The notes under the pieces: generated by a model
The model's input: only the letters and a program-made list of their open reading frames with translations
The model's database searches: none
Told to the model about the DNA's origin: nothing
Shown here: one piece after another, positions 33,901 through 61,715 of the stretch
Layout: each line of letters starts with the position of its first letter
How positions within the stretch are numbered: the first letter of the stretch is position 1
Program-made: the position numbers and the translations under genes
Source: Hirudinaria manillensis
Lineage: Eukaryota; Annelida; Clitellata; Hirudinida; Hirudinidae
Reading direction: 5' to 3'
DNA length: 64,000 nucleotides
Assembly (NCBI GenBank): GCA_034509925.1
Contig: CM067536.1
Span: 6,867,001-6,931,000 of the forward strand

Positions 33901-35498
33901 TCACAAATTTCTTCTGTCCCTGTCACCTCGATCCTTCATTTTGTGTCTGAAATTCCTCTCGTTCGGGTTATTTCTCTTCCCGAATTCCACGCTTCCGAAC
34001 TCCGAGTCGTTAGACTGCTTGCCTGCTCTTTGTCCCTTGTTCGATTGTCTGAAAGGGGCGCCACTCGAAGAATCGTCCCTTTGTTCCGAGAACCTGTCTT
34101 TGAAAGAATCTTTGCTCGGATTCTCCTTGAAAGCATCGTAGTCCGGGACGTTCGCGCTTTTCGTCTGCTCGCTCGCCATGCCGGCAAGTTTTCGTCTGGA
34201 AAATATCGACATGGAAGGCTCTTGAGGCACCAGGACATCATCCGAAAGGTAATCGAGAAAAGAAGATTCCTCTAAAACCGCTTTGCTCTCGTTCATCTTC
34301 ATCTTCTTAGATTCGGAATACGAAATTTCGCCCGCCAGCTTCCTTCTCGAAGCGACGGCACAATATCCGTCCAAGAGTTTCATGTCCTCGGGGAAGCCGC
34401 CGAGAGCGAGATTCTTCCTGTCCAACGCGCCGTGTCTCTCCTTGCCGCATTTCGGCGGAGCGCTCGAAGGAAAGCTCGACGACGTCTTAAATTCAAACTG
34501 AGTGGTTTTGAGTTCTTCGATGACGATTTTGCACGAATCGCTTTGGCTATTCGCATGCTTTTCGCTGAACAGCATGATCGCCGAGCCTTCTTCTGAAGAT
34601 TTATTTGACGGAGATGCCATCCGGTCGTCTACAGGCAGAGGTTTGGCGGATTCTATTGCCATGCAAAGCTCTGCCTTGGTTGGTCTGCAATAAGAAATAA
34701 TATTTTATTGAAATCTGCATGACAAAGCAAACAAGGACTTCACCATTACATGGTTAGCATCTTCTTGTGGACAGTTTCAAACGACTGGGACATTGCTCTC
34801 CAGCTACTGTTGATGCTTTCCAAGTTTTGTTTCAAATCATGAACTTCTTTTCTCAGCTGTTCATTCTCTCCAGCAAGCTTTTCAATTTCTTCACATTTTG
34901 AAACCTATTAAAAATACAGGCATTCAACATCCAGATTTGTCAACAAGCAAGAGCTACATAAATTGATAACTTATTTGATACTTCAAAATTCATAGATTAA
35001 CGTATGACTTATGGCATGTTGATTCTAAAAATACACTAAATGGATGTTGATACTTAACAACAATGTATCCATAAGCTTTAATGTCATTCAATATCTTGTT
35101 GCCCAGTGGACAAATTAAATTTTTAAAAAATTATGAAATCTCAAAACTATCACAAAGCCTTGTTAATTATATAGCATGCTTAAATGTTATCATCTTACAA
35201 CTTATTTGTAAGCAAAACAAATTTAAGAGTAACTGCCTGCTCTTTCAAGGATGCATTTTCCTTTTCTAGTTTTTCACACATTGACAAAGCATTATTTCTT
35301 TCCTCGACCAGCGAATCTAGGACTTTATTCATCTTCAATAAGGAAAAATTGTAAAACTAGACATCTTTTAACTCAATCTTTTGACTTAAAAAGCCACATG
35401 CTTACATGGTCAAACTTTTCCATCCACATTAGACATAACTCAGGAGTGATTTGGTGACAAATTTCACCAGTGTCTGCATAATCTAAAGCCTTTTCCAT
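33901..35498 (-). CDS. Unrecognised coiled-coil protein with polar C-terminus, 4 exons
   Basis: Minus-strand exons 35498-35406, 35332-35234, 34904-34750 and 34684-33901 join in phase to 376 residues. Residues 30-110 form a long coiled coil (EERNNALSMCEKLEKEN, KLAGENEQLRKEVHDLK). The C-terminal 260 residues, coded by one large exon, are low in hydrophobics, rich in Ser, Glu, Lys and Asp, contain two short RRKLAG repeats (ASRRKLAGEIS and FSRRKLAGMAS) and end in Arg/Asp-rich HKMKDRGDRDRRNL. There is no catalytic or membrane motif. The repeated RRKLAG may be a binding or phosphorylation motif. A nuclear or centrosomal scaffold is possible but not shown. The first exon is short and ordinary; an upstream non-coding exon could exist. 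Confidence 0.72.
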
Positions 35499-36362
35499 CA
35501 CCGAGCTTACGACCCGAGGAAACTACGGGACTCTTGGGCGAAAATTGAGATTGGCGCCCCTCACGATAAACAAAATAATATTTTGTTCGTACCGTCAATC
35601 CCTAATGTATTTGAATAAAAAAAGATTAAATTCCTTAGAATATTTTAATTACACGATGAGGCTTTATCTTTATGATCATTGATATCTAAATTATCGATGA
35701 ATATATCCATAAATTAGTTTTATTTTTGACTTTATTCGAAATTCGGTATTTCTCACTTGATATCGATATTCAATTTAGAATTTTCCATTGTAACTTGGTG
35801 ATTTTGCTTATACATTAGTAATGTAATAGGATATTCTGCCTTAGATATTCTGTCTCCATGCGGCAATTTCAAGGCATGCAAAGAAGATAATTTGTATCAT
35901 GCACTTTTCCTAAGTGGTTATCTTATTAATCTCCTAAATGAATTTCGTCGTTCACTTTCGTTGAGTTTTGTTTAATTCATTTTAATTTGAAGCAGTTGTT
36001 AAAGCATATGGCAACCATCTCTTGAGAGTCGAACATCTTTTTCTAATCTGAAGAACACTACATTTCTGTTGACTTCAGCTGTCCACAACTTTTGGTATTA
36101 TACAAAAAGCCATATTTATTACGTTCATGTAAATGAATATATACAAAGTTCATTGCGATGTCAACCTAGTCAGAAATTCATATTTTCAGTACGCCCTTTT
36201 CTTGGGACACGATTTTTAAAATTTTGATTTGTCAATGAAATACGGTTTGTTAGAGATCACAAGCATGTAACATCGGCGACAAAGGTTTCTTTCATCCACG
36301 AACCAATTGTTCGATGTCCATCAAAATGATTACAAAACATTGACCTAGGAAGCAGACAGCTT
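35499..36362. other. Intergenic
   Basis: About 860 AT-rich bases: upstream flank of the coiled-coil gene and 3' UTR region of the SLC7A gene. No supported feature. Confidence 0.45.
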
Positions 36363-47895
<11,533 letters not shown>

Positions 47896-48255
47896 CGTCC
47901 TCTTCATTTCTTTCTTTCTTTCTTTCTTTTCTACTTTCCTGTCTCGACGTCTTCCTCGGCGAAGCTCTGTTTGGCGCGTCACTGGTTATCACTGGAGATT
48001 TTAATATTTAATTAATTTAATTAATTGTTGGAAATGTTATACGTAAACAATAATAATAATAATATTACAATGATAATAATAATAATATAAATTATAATTT
48101 TTGCAATAAAAGAATTAATAATAGTAATAAATAATAACAACCGGTATTCTTAAGTAAATATAACAATTGATGTTGTTGTTATTATTGTTATCAATATCAA
48201 AAGAATTTATTACTATGCTAACGAACGACGAAATTAGATTGTGCACAACTCGTAC

Positions 48256-48400
48256 TCAATCATCATCGCCGTCGTCGTCATCATCACCATCTTCCTCCTC
48301 CTCCTCCTCATCATCATCGTCATCGTCATCGTCGTCGTCATCATCATCATCATCATCACCACCGTCTCCGACATCGTCGTCATGGTCAACGTCGTCGTCT
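48256..48400. repeat. (TCA/TCG/TCC)n microsatellite
   Basis: Imperfect triplet run around ATCATCATCGTCATCGTC. Confidence 0.93.
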
Positions 48401-48816
48401 TCCTCATTATCTCCATGGCATCACCATGGAAACTTCCGAATGCGTTCAGCTGAGCGTGAAATATGAATGACGTCTGAGTGGAACATTGATTGCTGGACCT
48501 GCCTGGAACACGCAGTCGATATTCGGGCATCCGTCATCATCCTTGTCATCATCATCATCACCATCACTACTACCACAATCATCATCATCATCATCATCTG
48601 CGTCCACGGCGACACTTCAGTCGCCACACCGAGGCTGCGAGCACCGAAGAGTAGGGTTGGGTTGGGTTGGGTGGGTTGGATGGCCTGGGGTCCGACGTAA
48701 TCTCTTTAGTGCTAATCCAATAGAAATTCCTGACCAATTCCGAGCAGAACTGCTCATGGGGAACGACAGCTGTCCTCAATCATCATCAACACGCGGTGTC
48801 ATGTCACGGGAGGAGG

Positions 48817-49030
48817 AAGACGACGACGATGATGATGATGATGACGACGATGATGACGGTGGTGGTGGTGATGATGATGGTAATGTTGAATGTGATGAAG
48901 AGTACATATTGCTATATTGTTGCTGGGATAACAATGACGACGACGATGATGACGATGATGATGACGACGATGATGACGACGATGACGGTGGTGGTGGTGG
49001 TGATGATGACGATGACGATGACGGGGGTTG
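48817..49030. repeat. (GAC/GAT)n and (GGT)n microsatellite, two blocks
   Basis: Two blocks (48817-48885 and 48936-49025) of GAC/GAT with GGTGGTGG cores. The similar structure of the blocks suggests duplication. Confidence 0.92.
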
Positions 49031-50028
49031 TTTGCAGATTTCTATTTTAAATTCAGTCAATTCATTTAAGAATGAAAGCGAACGAAAGTTGCGTGTCTTC
49101 AACGAATGTTGTTGAAAATTCTCGGCAAAAACCAAAAAAAAAAATATTTGTTTCCTTCCGGAAGAGATGGAAAGAACAAACATGGCAGACATCACGTGAT
49201 CAACCTAAATATAGCTCGGGGATCATTAAAAGAAAACCATCAACAATAACAACAACAACAACAATGCAATAATAACAATAATAACAATAATAATAATACA
49301 AAATAATAGCAATTATATAATAATTACATTAATAATTATTATGCCCTGCAATAATTATTATATTCTAATTAAAATATTGCTTAAAACGAATAATGGTTAT
49401 ATAATTCAACGGAGCAGCCAAAAATAGCATGGAATGGAAATCCCTGCCACGTGACAGAAGAGAACAACACAGGAAGGAGTGAGTGAAAAGGATGAAAGTC
49501 AAACAGCGTTCAATAAACGCCGAAATACGACACTGTCATTCCATATCCTGATTGGTCACCAAATATATAATTGGGTGAGGGTGTCATCTCCCCAGGGGAG
49601 TGGCCGGGGATGGGGTTGGCTGGAGATGGGGGAGTTGTCCTGATAATGATGACGGTGAACAAAGCGTGACGTGGACAGACACCAGGGTCGCGTGGCTAAA
49701 GGAATTTTCCAAGGAGCGGTCCAATCATGATCATTCGTTTACTTTCAATGCAGCCAATCATAGCCTTATGTGCGCATCACGTGCTCATGTCATCCAATCA
49801 GCGGGGAGGAAACAAGGACTTTAAAAATTGTAATTAATTTTTTGTTGTTATTATTATTATTATTATTAAAAATAAAATGTATTTTCCCTGAGATTGTTGT
49901 TGATGGAACACCATCGAAGATCAGAAACCACGTGACATCCCCACGTTATGAGAAAATGTTTTTAAATTTAAAAAAATCGTTTTTTTTCTCTCGACAAGAA
50001 ACTGTCGTTTATTTATTCATGATATTAA

Positions 50029-50074
<46 letters not shown>

Positions 50075-50097
50075 AATAATAATATTATTATTATTAT

Positions 50098-50128
<31 letters not shown>

Positions 50129-50131
50129 CCT
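50029..50131. repeat. (TTA)n and inverted (AAT)n blocks
   Basis: Alternating TTA and AAT runs that are reverse complements of each other, so the tract can fold on itself. Confidence 0.92.
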
Positions 50132-50588
50132 CATACGTAATCATTGACTGGAGGACGTTGTGATTGTGTCTATTCAGTGTTTACCCCGGCCAATTATAAT
50201 TTATAATTTATAATCAAAGAATTATGCAGCTAATTATGAAGGAATTCAGGATAATTACAATGAGGCACTGAAGGCTGGGATAGAGGAAGCCATCTGTTAT
50301 TTCTTATACTAACGATTACTAATCGAGGCTCATTAATTATTCAATCTAGTAACACTACGCGACATGAATATTAATTAGGTCGGCGTAAACACAGTGTAGA
50401 AACTTATAATAGCGTGTCGAGAAGATAATAACTTGCGAGGGCATTGTTCGGTTGCATCCGTTACAACTGTAATTATGAATATATTTCCCCCCCCCCCCCG
50501 AGGTTCATGAATAATTTATGAGTTAGAACAGCGATTGCGGAAGGATCTACGTGCAACCAATGGTAATAATGATGGCTGAAAAGAAGAA

Positions 50589-50690
50589 GATGGTGGTGAT
50601 GATGATGATGATGATGATGACGACGACGACGACGACGATGATGATGATGACGACGACGACGATGATGGTGATGATGACGATGATGCCGAT
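50589..50690. repeat. (GAT/GAC)n microsatellite
   Basis: About 33 GAT/GAC triplets. Confidence 0.94.
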
Positions 50691-50801
50691 TGAAGGCATG
50701 GAGATGTAATGAAGGCCCCTAATTGACGTCCATTGTTAACGCTGCAAACAGACACTCGCGATATGCAAACAAAATACGTTACCGTTGCTCTGAAACAGTC
50801 G

Positions 50802-50802
50802 C

Positions 50803-50852
<50 letters not shown>

Positions 50853-50945
50853 CAATAATAATAACAACAATAATAATAATAATAATAACAACAATAATAT
50901 TAATAATAATCATCATCATCATCACCATCATCGTCATCATCATCT
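50802..50945. repeat. (AAT/AAC)n then (CAT)n microsatellite
   Basis: AAT run with AAC interruptions passing into ATCATCATCACC triplets. Confidence 0.93.
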
Positions 50946-51059
50946 TGACATCGACATATTTTACATAATCATCAACATCACTTCAATTACCGTTTCCATC
51001 ACAAGAAGAGTTTGGCCTGACCTTGTAATTATAGCCATTATTTGTAAGTAATGAAGGCC

Positions 51060-51185
51060 AAATACTTTCGTGCCTCCCCATGCATTCCCCATGCATCCCC
51101 CATGCACCCCCCGTACCCCCATGCATCCTCCATGAATCCCCACACGACCCATGCATCCCCCATGCAATCCTCACACGACCCCTAC
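51060..51185. repeat. CATGCATCCCC-type minisatellite
   Basis: Degenerate units such as CCATGCATCCCCCATG and CCCACACGACC, about 10-20 bp each. Confidence 0.8.
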
Positions 51186-51384
51186 ATGTCACTCCCACTT
51201 TTTTCCCGTTGCCACTGGCAACCATTTAGAAGCGAAGGATCGCCTTGTTGACGATTCTCAGAAGTCGTCTGCTCCTTGCAAGTGTGTTTTGCGCGAAAAA
51301 GTTTGACGAAAGAAAGGAAATGATTTTCCGTCGAATTAAATAAGGAATAAAATCAAATAAAACGAAAACAAAATAATTATATTA

Positions 51385-51612
51385 ATATAATATAATATAA
51401 TATAATATAATATAATATAATATAATATAATATAATATAATATAATATAATATAATATAATATAATATAATATAATATAATATAATATAATATAATATAA
51501 TATAATATAATATAATATAATATAATATAATATAATATAATATAATATAATATAATATAATATAATATAATATAATATAATATAATATAATATAATATAA
51601 TATAATATAATT
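51385..51612. repeat. (TATAA)n pentanucleotide satellite
   Basis: About 45 almost perfect TATAA units with no visible interruption. Confidence 0.97.
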
Positions 51613-52195
51613 AATTATATTAATATAATTAAAATGATGTAATTATGTTCAGTACAATTAATATGATTAGAAGTAATTAATTACATCAATTTATGACCTT
51701 CACGATCTAATATCGGTTCAAGGTCAAATATGGCGAATGTAAACACGACAATGTTGATAATAAAAATGACGAAGAGGACGACGAAGATGACGATGACGAT
51801 AATGGGTTTTAAAGGTTATCCGAGCAAGATGAGTGCTGGATGGTGCGTGAAAGTTGGAAATGGAAAATTATAAAAAGGCATATTTTGATAAAAATATCGA
51901 ATTAATAATTAAAAAAAAAATCTAATTAATAAAATAATAATTAACGTGTAAATCTGTTTAACTTCGAATCTTATCACTGTTCTGGAATCAACTACTGATG
52001 TGAGATGTTGCCTACATAAATCAGTATCATCATCATTACCATCTTCTTCTTCATCATCATCACTATCATCATCATCATCATCATCGTCTTCACCATCATT
52101 ATCATCATCGGCTAAAAATATCCATCGTTGCAACGAGGCCGCACGCACGAAATCTTTATCCCAGAATGAACCTACACTGTTTATAACGTAGTCAA

Positions 52196-52263
52196 CATCA
52201 TCATCATCATCATCATCATCATCGTCGTCGTCGTCATCGTCGTCATCGTCATCGTCATCATCA
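52196..52263. repeat. (TCA/TCG)n microsatellite
   Basis: About 22 TCA/TCG triplets. A similar shorter tract lies at 52023-52110. Confidence 0.93.
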
Positions 52264-52599
52264 GTATAATTCTAAGCAGCAACATCATTATCGTTGATGT
52301 CAATGATGATTGAAATGTTATCATCACATCAAATTGAAGTCCGATAAAACTTTATGACCTGCAAGAGGGCCAAATAAAACATTTTGTTCTAAGAAATCAA
52401 ATAATATAATTAATAGGATGTTTAATAAAATATTAATAAATAAATAAATACATTAATTGATTGATTGATTAATTAATTAATTAATTATTAAGCGAAGCTA
52501 CTTGGATCAGTCGACAAATTTCCAATAAGATCAATAAATGACAATAAATGCAACAACAACAACCGTAATAATAATAATAATGATAATAATTGAATTACT

Positions 52600-52764
52600 T
52601 TGTTTAAGTTTTGGACTTTTGCTTGTTGCTTCTATTTGTTCATGACTGTTTTTCTGTTTTTATTTGTGTTGTGACTGCCTGTGATCCCTTGTTGGGATCT
52701 GGGGTCACTGTTTTCCGGCGGAGCCGTGATTGTGAATAAACAAATAATAATAATAATAATAATG

Positions 52765-52815
<51 letters not shown>
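52600..52815 (+). mobile_element. Probable retroposon 3' end with (AAT)n tail
   Basis: A less AT-rich stretch (TTGTTGGGATCTGGGG, CCGGCGGAGCCGTGATTG) ending GTGAATAAACAAATAATAATAAT and a long AAT run. This layout fits the 3' end of a LINE or SINE. No ORF remains and the 5' end is not defined. Confidence 0.35.
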
Positions 52816-53296
52816 TGATTAATATTCAATAGCATCGACTAATAATAAATATTATAATGAGGTCACGAACTCACCTACTCCAAGATCGTGTAATGTTGTT
52901 TTTTTAATTATTTAATTAATTAATTAATTATTTATTTATTTATTTTCTGTTATCCTCGCATTCCTCCACCTTGCTTCTCCGTTCTCTTCTGATAAAAACC
53001 AGTCCCCAATTCTACAATTTGTTCCTCTTTCTATCCTCATCATCTCTCCACCATCCGATGAGGCTCCGCCCCCATCGGCTTATGAATATTCAGAGATGGA
53101 TGATGATGACGACGACGACGATGCTCTCACTCGAGGCGATCGAGATGCTTTCGATGCTTTTGAGAGTCTGGTTTTGCCCTGTGTTTATTAAAATGATTTG
53201 AATATGTTAATTTATTAATTGCTTATTCAAATCGATCCTCACTACTGACGAGGGCAAAGGACATTCGTTATCACTGATGTGACCTTAACAGTTGCA

Positions 53297-53316
53297 CTGA
53301 CGACGACGACGACGAC

Positions 53317-53349
<33 letters not shown>
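53297..53349. repeat. (GAC)n then (GAT)n microsatellite
   Basis: ACGACGACGACG passing into ATGATGATG. Confidence 0.94.
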
Positions 53350-53350
<1 letters not shown>

Positions 53351-55183
53351 AATTGAGATTCTGGTAAACATTAATGAATCAATTAGGTGATGAATTGGTT
53401 ACTAGTACAGAAAATCTTTTTTGTGGTTTTATCAGTTAATAATATGTTAAATAATAAATAAATACATAAGTAAATAAATAAATAAATAAAAATGTTAATT
53501 TAATTAAATTATGGTAAAAATTAAAATAAAATTTTAAATTAAAAATATTTAGATATAAATGTAATTTAATATCATATATAATTAATTGAATATAATATAT
53601 TATATAGTAATATAATATTTTTAATTAAATGGAATAATCTAATTTATTTCTTTCGCGACATTAAATGCCGTAAATCAAATCTTCTCTATTTAAATTTTTT
53701 CTCAGGAATTTCTTGGAAAAGAAAGATTTATTAGATTAATTTAATCACATTTTTCATTAAATCGGTTTATTAATATTTATAAATCATTAAATAATATTAA
53801 TTTAAAATAAATATCAACTGATTGATTGAAGGATTAATATACTAATTCTACGTTGTTTATATGTTAAAGCCATTTAAATTTTATTCAAATTCCTGATGTT
53901 CCATACTTCCGGTTAATTAGAGGCGGTGGCAATGCATTTTTTAAAAGGAAAATAAATTATTATAAATAATTATTATAAAATTATTATAAATATTTAATTT
54001 AAACAGTTTCTCCGCTTATTTTTGAATTGTCTCACGAACAAAAATACATGTCGTCGGACCAAACAATCTCTGATAAACATCGATTTATGAATTTCAAAAT
54101 GTACTTTTGTTTTTAAATAAGTAAAATTCCTCTATATAATAATAATGCTGATAATAATAATAATAATAATAATAATAAAATATAAATAATTTACCTATAA
54201 TAAATATAAAATATATTTTATAAAAACTATAAAGCCTTGAAATTGATATACATACACACACATAAAATACATTTGTCTTATAAAAATAGAAAAATAGAAA
54301 TTATTAAAAAAACAAATTATTTCGAATCTTTGTGTCTCGTAAATGTGAGACCATAATAAGAGATAATTTGACAAGAATTGTTTAGGAATTTTAATAAAAA
54401 TAATTTCTTTTCTTAGAATTCCCTCCAGATCACTTGTAGGATTTCCTAATGAGGTTCCACGCCTCAACGCGTACTCCGTAAAAAGAAGTCGTTGGTGTTA
54501 TTTATTTATTAATTTATTTTGAATTTTAAATCTTAAATTTAAATATTTACACGTTTATTGCATTAATATTTATTGAGATGATGCATTAGCACGAAACCCA
54601 TTAAAACCACGTGACACTTCAAAAGCATCAGCATATTTCAGTAGCAATGCTTGCATTACAAGCAGTTATTAATATTAATGAGGCTATTAATAACGCAGGT
54701 TGAGGTAATTTGAATATAAGCCTCTCATTATAAGACCATTATTATAAGACATCATAGACATCTGAGACAGCTCAACATCACAACAACAATACCACAAAGG
54801 TCACAACAGCACACCACAACATCACAACAACACCTCAACACCACAACGACACAACAGCACAACAACACATCACCACAACACCTCGACCTGGCAATTAATG
54901 ACCCTCTCCAATTAATGAAATTCCTGTGATTCAGAGGATCATCAGAACTTCTTTTCAGCCTCTTGCTTGCTCTCGTTGCCGGGTTCCGTGTTGTTGCTGC
55001 TCAAGTCGTCTCAAGTCGTCTGCTCGGTTGAAGGCTTGATTGATTGATTGATTGATTGACTGATTGATTGAAGGATTTCAATCGATCACGTCCAATCGAA
55101 ACCTCTTTTGTTGAAACAAAACAATACAAAACAAGTCGAAAAATTGTAAACAAACGGTTCCACAAGCGGATATCGAAGTTGGA

Positions 55184-58238
<3,055 letters not shown>

Positions 58239-58261
58239 GAGAACTATTTACGTTGTCTTTG

Positions 58262-58530
58262 TAACTCATTACAAATTCATTACATCCCCTTTACATAATC
58301 TTTAAATTCCCTTTACATATTCTTTACATTCTTTACATATTTTTACATTCCCTTTACATCTTCATTACATTCCCTTTACATATTCTTTACATATTATTAC
58401 ATTCTCTTTACATCTTTATTACATTCCCTTTACATATTATTACATTCCCTTTACATCTTCATTACATTCCCTTTACATATTCTTTACATATTCATCACAT
58501 CCTATTTACATATTCTTTACATCCTCTTTA
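58262..58530. repeat. CCCTTTACAT minisatellite in the 3' flank
   Basis: Variants of ATTACATTCCCTTTACATAT repeated about a dozen times, starting about 25 bases after the stop codon, so it probably lies in the 3' UTR. Confidence 0.88.
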
Positions 58531-59611
58531 CACTTTCTTTCTCTTCTATCAGTTCCAGTCTCTCCGACAGTTGCCTTCGAGATTCATTGTGTGTCATTGT
58601 TGTTGTCGTCGTCGTCGTCGTCATCGTTGTTGTTGATGTTGTTTACGATGTGTTCCTATTGGAAACGTTTTTGTCAAGTGTTGCCATGTGCCTTGCAAAG
58701 CAATTGTTGTGAGAAAAAAGTTCCAAAAATTGTTCTACCTTGTTATAATAATAATAATCTTTATTATGTTTATATAAATAATTGTTAATATTATTATTAT
58801 TATTATTACTATTATTATTATTATTATTATTATTAATGTTATTATTATTGTTGCCTGTCATTATTGTTATCATTATCGTTGTTTTGATATCTAAGATGAT
58901 TTGTGATCATGTAATAATTTTAATAAATTTACTTGGTTTATTAATTTACATTAAGCTGAGAAATTGTAATAAAAATTTATAGCAAGACAAGTTTTTAACA
59001 AGCAGGAGATTGAATCCTTCAATATCACCCACCAGGCCATCATTTGTTGTGACGTTGTTTACTTTCTTCATACTTGGATTTTATTTGAAAATAATAAATA
59101 ACAATTTAAATAATATTAAATAAAATAATTATTTTCAAATACATTTTAACATCTTGCTGTTTATTATTTCAATGCCAATGATAATGATTTGTTCTCGTCT
59201 GTTCTTTTGCCAAAATTTCAATGATGGCTGATATGGGATATTCGTAATGAAAATATAAATTGAATAATAATAAAAATAAAAATATTAATAATAAATATCA
59301 ATGCTATTATTATTATTATTTAATTTATTTATATTTTTAACTTTTAATAGTAAAGTCAATTTTTGATTTGAGGCTTTAAAAGATGATAAATTTTAATAAA
59401 AGTTCAAAGGTTCACGCGTAAGTTCAAGGGGAGGTCCCGAATTTGCATAAATTTGCATAAGCAATGAATTATCCCGAACTGTTGAAAATCTTCAAACCAG
59501 TAATAAAGACATCTTTTTAGGAACGAAGCATTAAAAGTATTTAAAAGTTATTTTTATCACAATAAATTCCAAGACAGCTTGGAAGGCCAGCCATTATTAT
59601 TATATTAAAAA

Positions 59612-59697
<86 letters not shown>

Positions 59698-60123
59698 GTT
59701 ATTACAGACAATGCTTTGAGATTGTGTTACAGTTGAAAATATCAGACTGCTTTTGAAATAAATAAATAAATAAGAGTGAACATTTAAAAAGAATTTAAAT
59801 TCATATGAAAACAGCTTAAACATAATCACGTAATGTTTTCATGGTAAACATAAACGACATGCTACGAAAAAAATACAAGTAGAGGTTTGTTTACATCACC
59901 TAGCAATTGCATACTTTGTTGTGTTGTTGTGGCCAGCCAACCATGACAACTTTGGCATCGTGCCAACAATCAGGCTGCATCCTCGTAGCAATCCATGCGC
60001 GCGATTCACTTGCGGAACACCTGACCGGGCACCTGCTTGGAACCCTGAGTTTTTTAAAGCGCCCATCGAAACATCATCATCATCATCACCATCGAAGGAC
60101 AGCTGATCGCAAACGATCACGTG
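58531..60123. other. Intergenic, AT-rich
   Basis: Short TTA tracts near 58790-58850 and a long (TTA)n tract at 59616-59703. The less AT-rich stretch from 59930 leads into the first CFAP73-like exon. No other gene supported. Confidence 0.45.
59616..59703. repeat. (TTA)n microsatellite
   Basis: About 28 perfect ATT triplets. Confidence 0.97.
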
Positions 60124-61663
60124 ATGTCTCCGGGCGATGGAAACGGTTTCCAAGGAGTCCTGGAGTTGACCAGCGGTGCGAGGGCACTCCAACTGAAGCA
60201 TGACCTTGGAAAGGCCGACAGGTCATTGAGAGACCAATGGAAGGTGATGATGATGATGATGATGATGATAATTGATTATTTTTAAATTAATTAATTTATA
60301 AAGTTTTTTTATGATTTATTAAATACTTAACTTTAATAATAATCACTTTACTGACGTTATTTAAATATAATTAATATTTAAATTAATTATTAAGTAATAA
60401 TGATTTAATGAGCCAATTATTTAAAAGGGGTTTTTTCTTTATAACTTATTAAATATCTTTTAATAATTTATCGAATATTAATTTTATAATTGCATAAATA
60501 TTCTATAATTAATATTGTTTATTTTATTTTTAATAATAATACTCTATTTATGATTTCCTTGAGATTAAATAATAATTTTAATTAAATTTCCGCTCAAGGA
60601 TTACACAAACAAGATGGCGTCGATAGAAGAGAGGAAGAAACAGATGGAGGAGAGAAGGTCCAACATCAAGGAAAACTATAAGAGGCTCAACATTTATTTG
60701 CAGGTTATTTTAATGGGAATCTTCTTATATATTTTTATATTAATTATATTTAGAAGATTATTAATATTAATAATAATAATATTATTATTATTAAAGTATA
60801 TCTACAAAGCATAATTGTTAGCTCATTTGGTTTTTGCAACTTCTAATGTGAAAGTCTATTTGATAAATCGTTGCCACCTTGATCATTTGACTGACTGAGT
60901 GACTGATTGATTGATCGATCAATCGATCAGCTGATTGAACGGTTGGTTGACCGAATAACTGATTGGTTGATCAAAATGTAGGACGTCAACACAAAGAGAA
61001 AGCAAGCATTGGAGAGGGTCCATCAGATCAAATCGATAAGAAGCCAAAAAGAGCAGGACATTCAAAAGTCGATGGCAACATTTTCAATTTATTCCTTCAT
61101 TTAATTTATTTGTTTATTTAATTTATAATATTTTTGCAAAACAAAAGAAAATAAATGATTGATTACCGTAATTTCAGAGATAAATTACTTTTTGAATTTA
61201 TTTGATCGTTATTTATCGATCCACTCGTACAATTTGAGGTTGATTGAAATTATTAATTTAGTTTAACCTCCATTAAAATCTTCAAAAACTGCAGCATTAT
61301 TCATGAGCTAGATGAATATTGATGAACTTTAACTCCTCCCCTTGACCCCAGGTTGAACCAGGAATTAAACCAACTCCGTCAGGCCAAAGCAATGGTCCAG
61401 AACGAGGTGAAGAAATATTCAAAGTTCGAATCCTACCTTAAACAGGTCAGTTCAGTGGGCGGGGCTAACGAGGTCAATGACGTCATCAAAGTGGCAAGCA
61501 CACTGACGCAAGAGCGCGATGTGAGCGGAAATTATAAAATATAATAAATAAAAAATACTTAAATAATTTTGTGATTAAATTTAAAACACCTGGGGTTATT
61601 ATTATTATTGTTAAAAATTAATTTAACAAAGTAAAATATTAAGAATTATTATAATAACATTAC

Positions 61664-61715
<52 letters not shown>

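Larger units (their letters stand above)
47896..55183. other. Gene-poor, microsatellite-rich interval
   Basis: About 7.3 kb with no exon I can support on either strand. The left end should contain the SLC7A promoter and the right end that of the type I membrane protein gene. Main contents are listed separately; the rest is AT-rich and featureless. Confidence 0.5.

Noticed and set aside
33893-34501. Plus-strand frames opposite the large exon of the coiled-coil gene
   Set aside because: The minus-strand frame is longer, joins upstream exons in phase and has a consistent polar composition.
59896-60203. Two overlapping frames of about 100 codons before the CFAP73-like gene
   Set aside because: A third frame there (60124-60243) carries the exon that joins in phase to the next and fits the family, so these are shadows.
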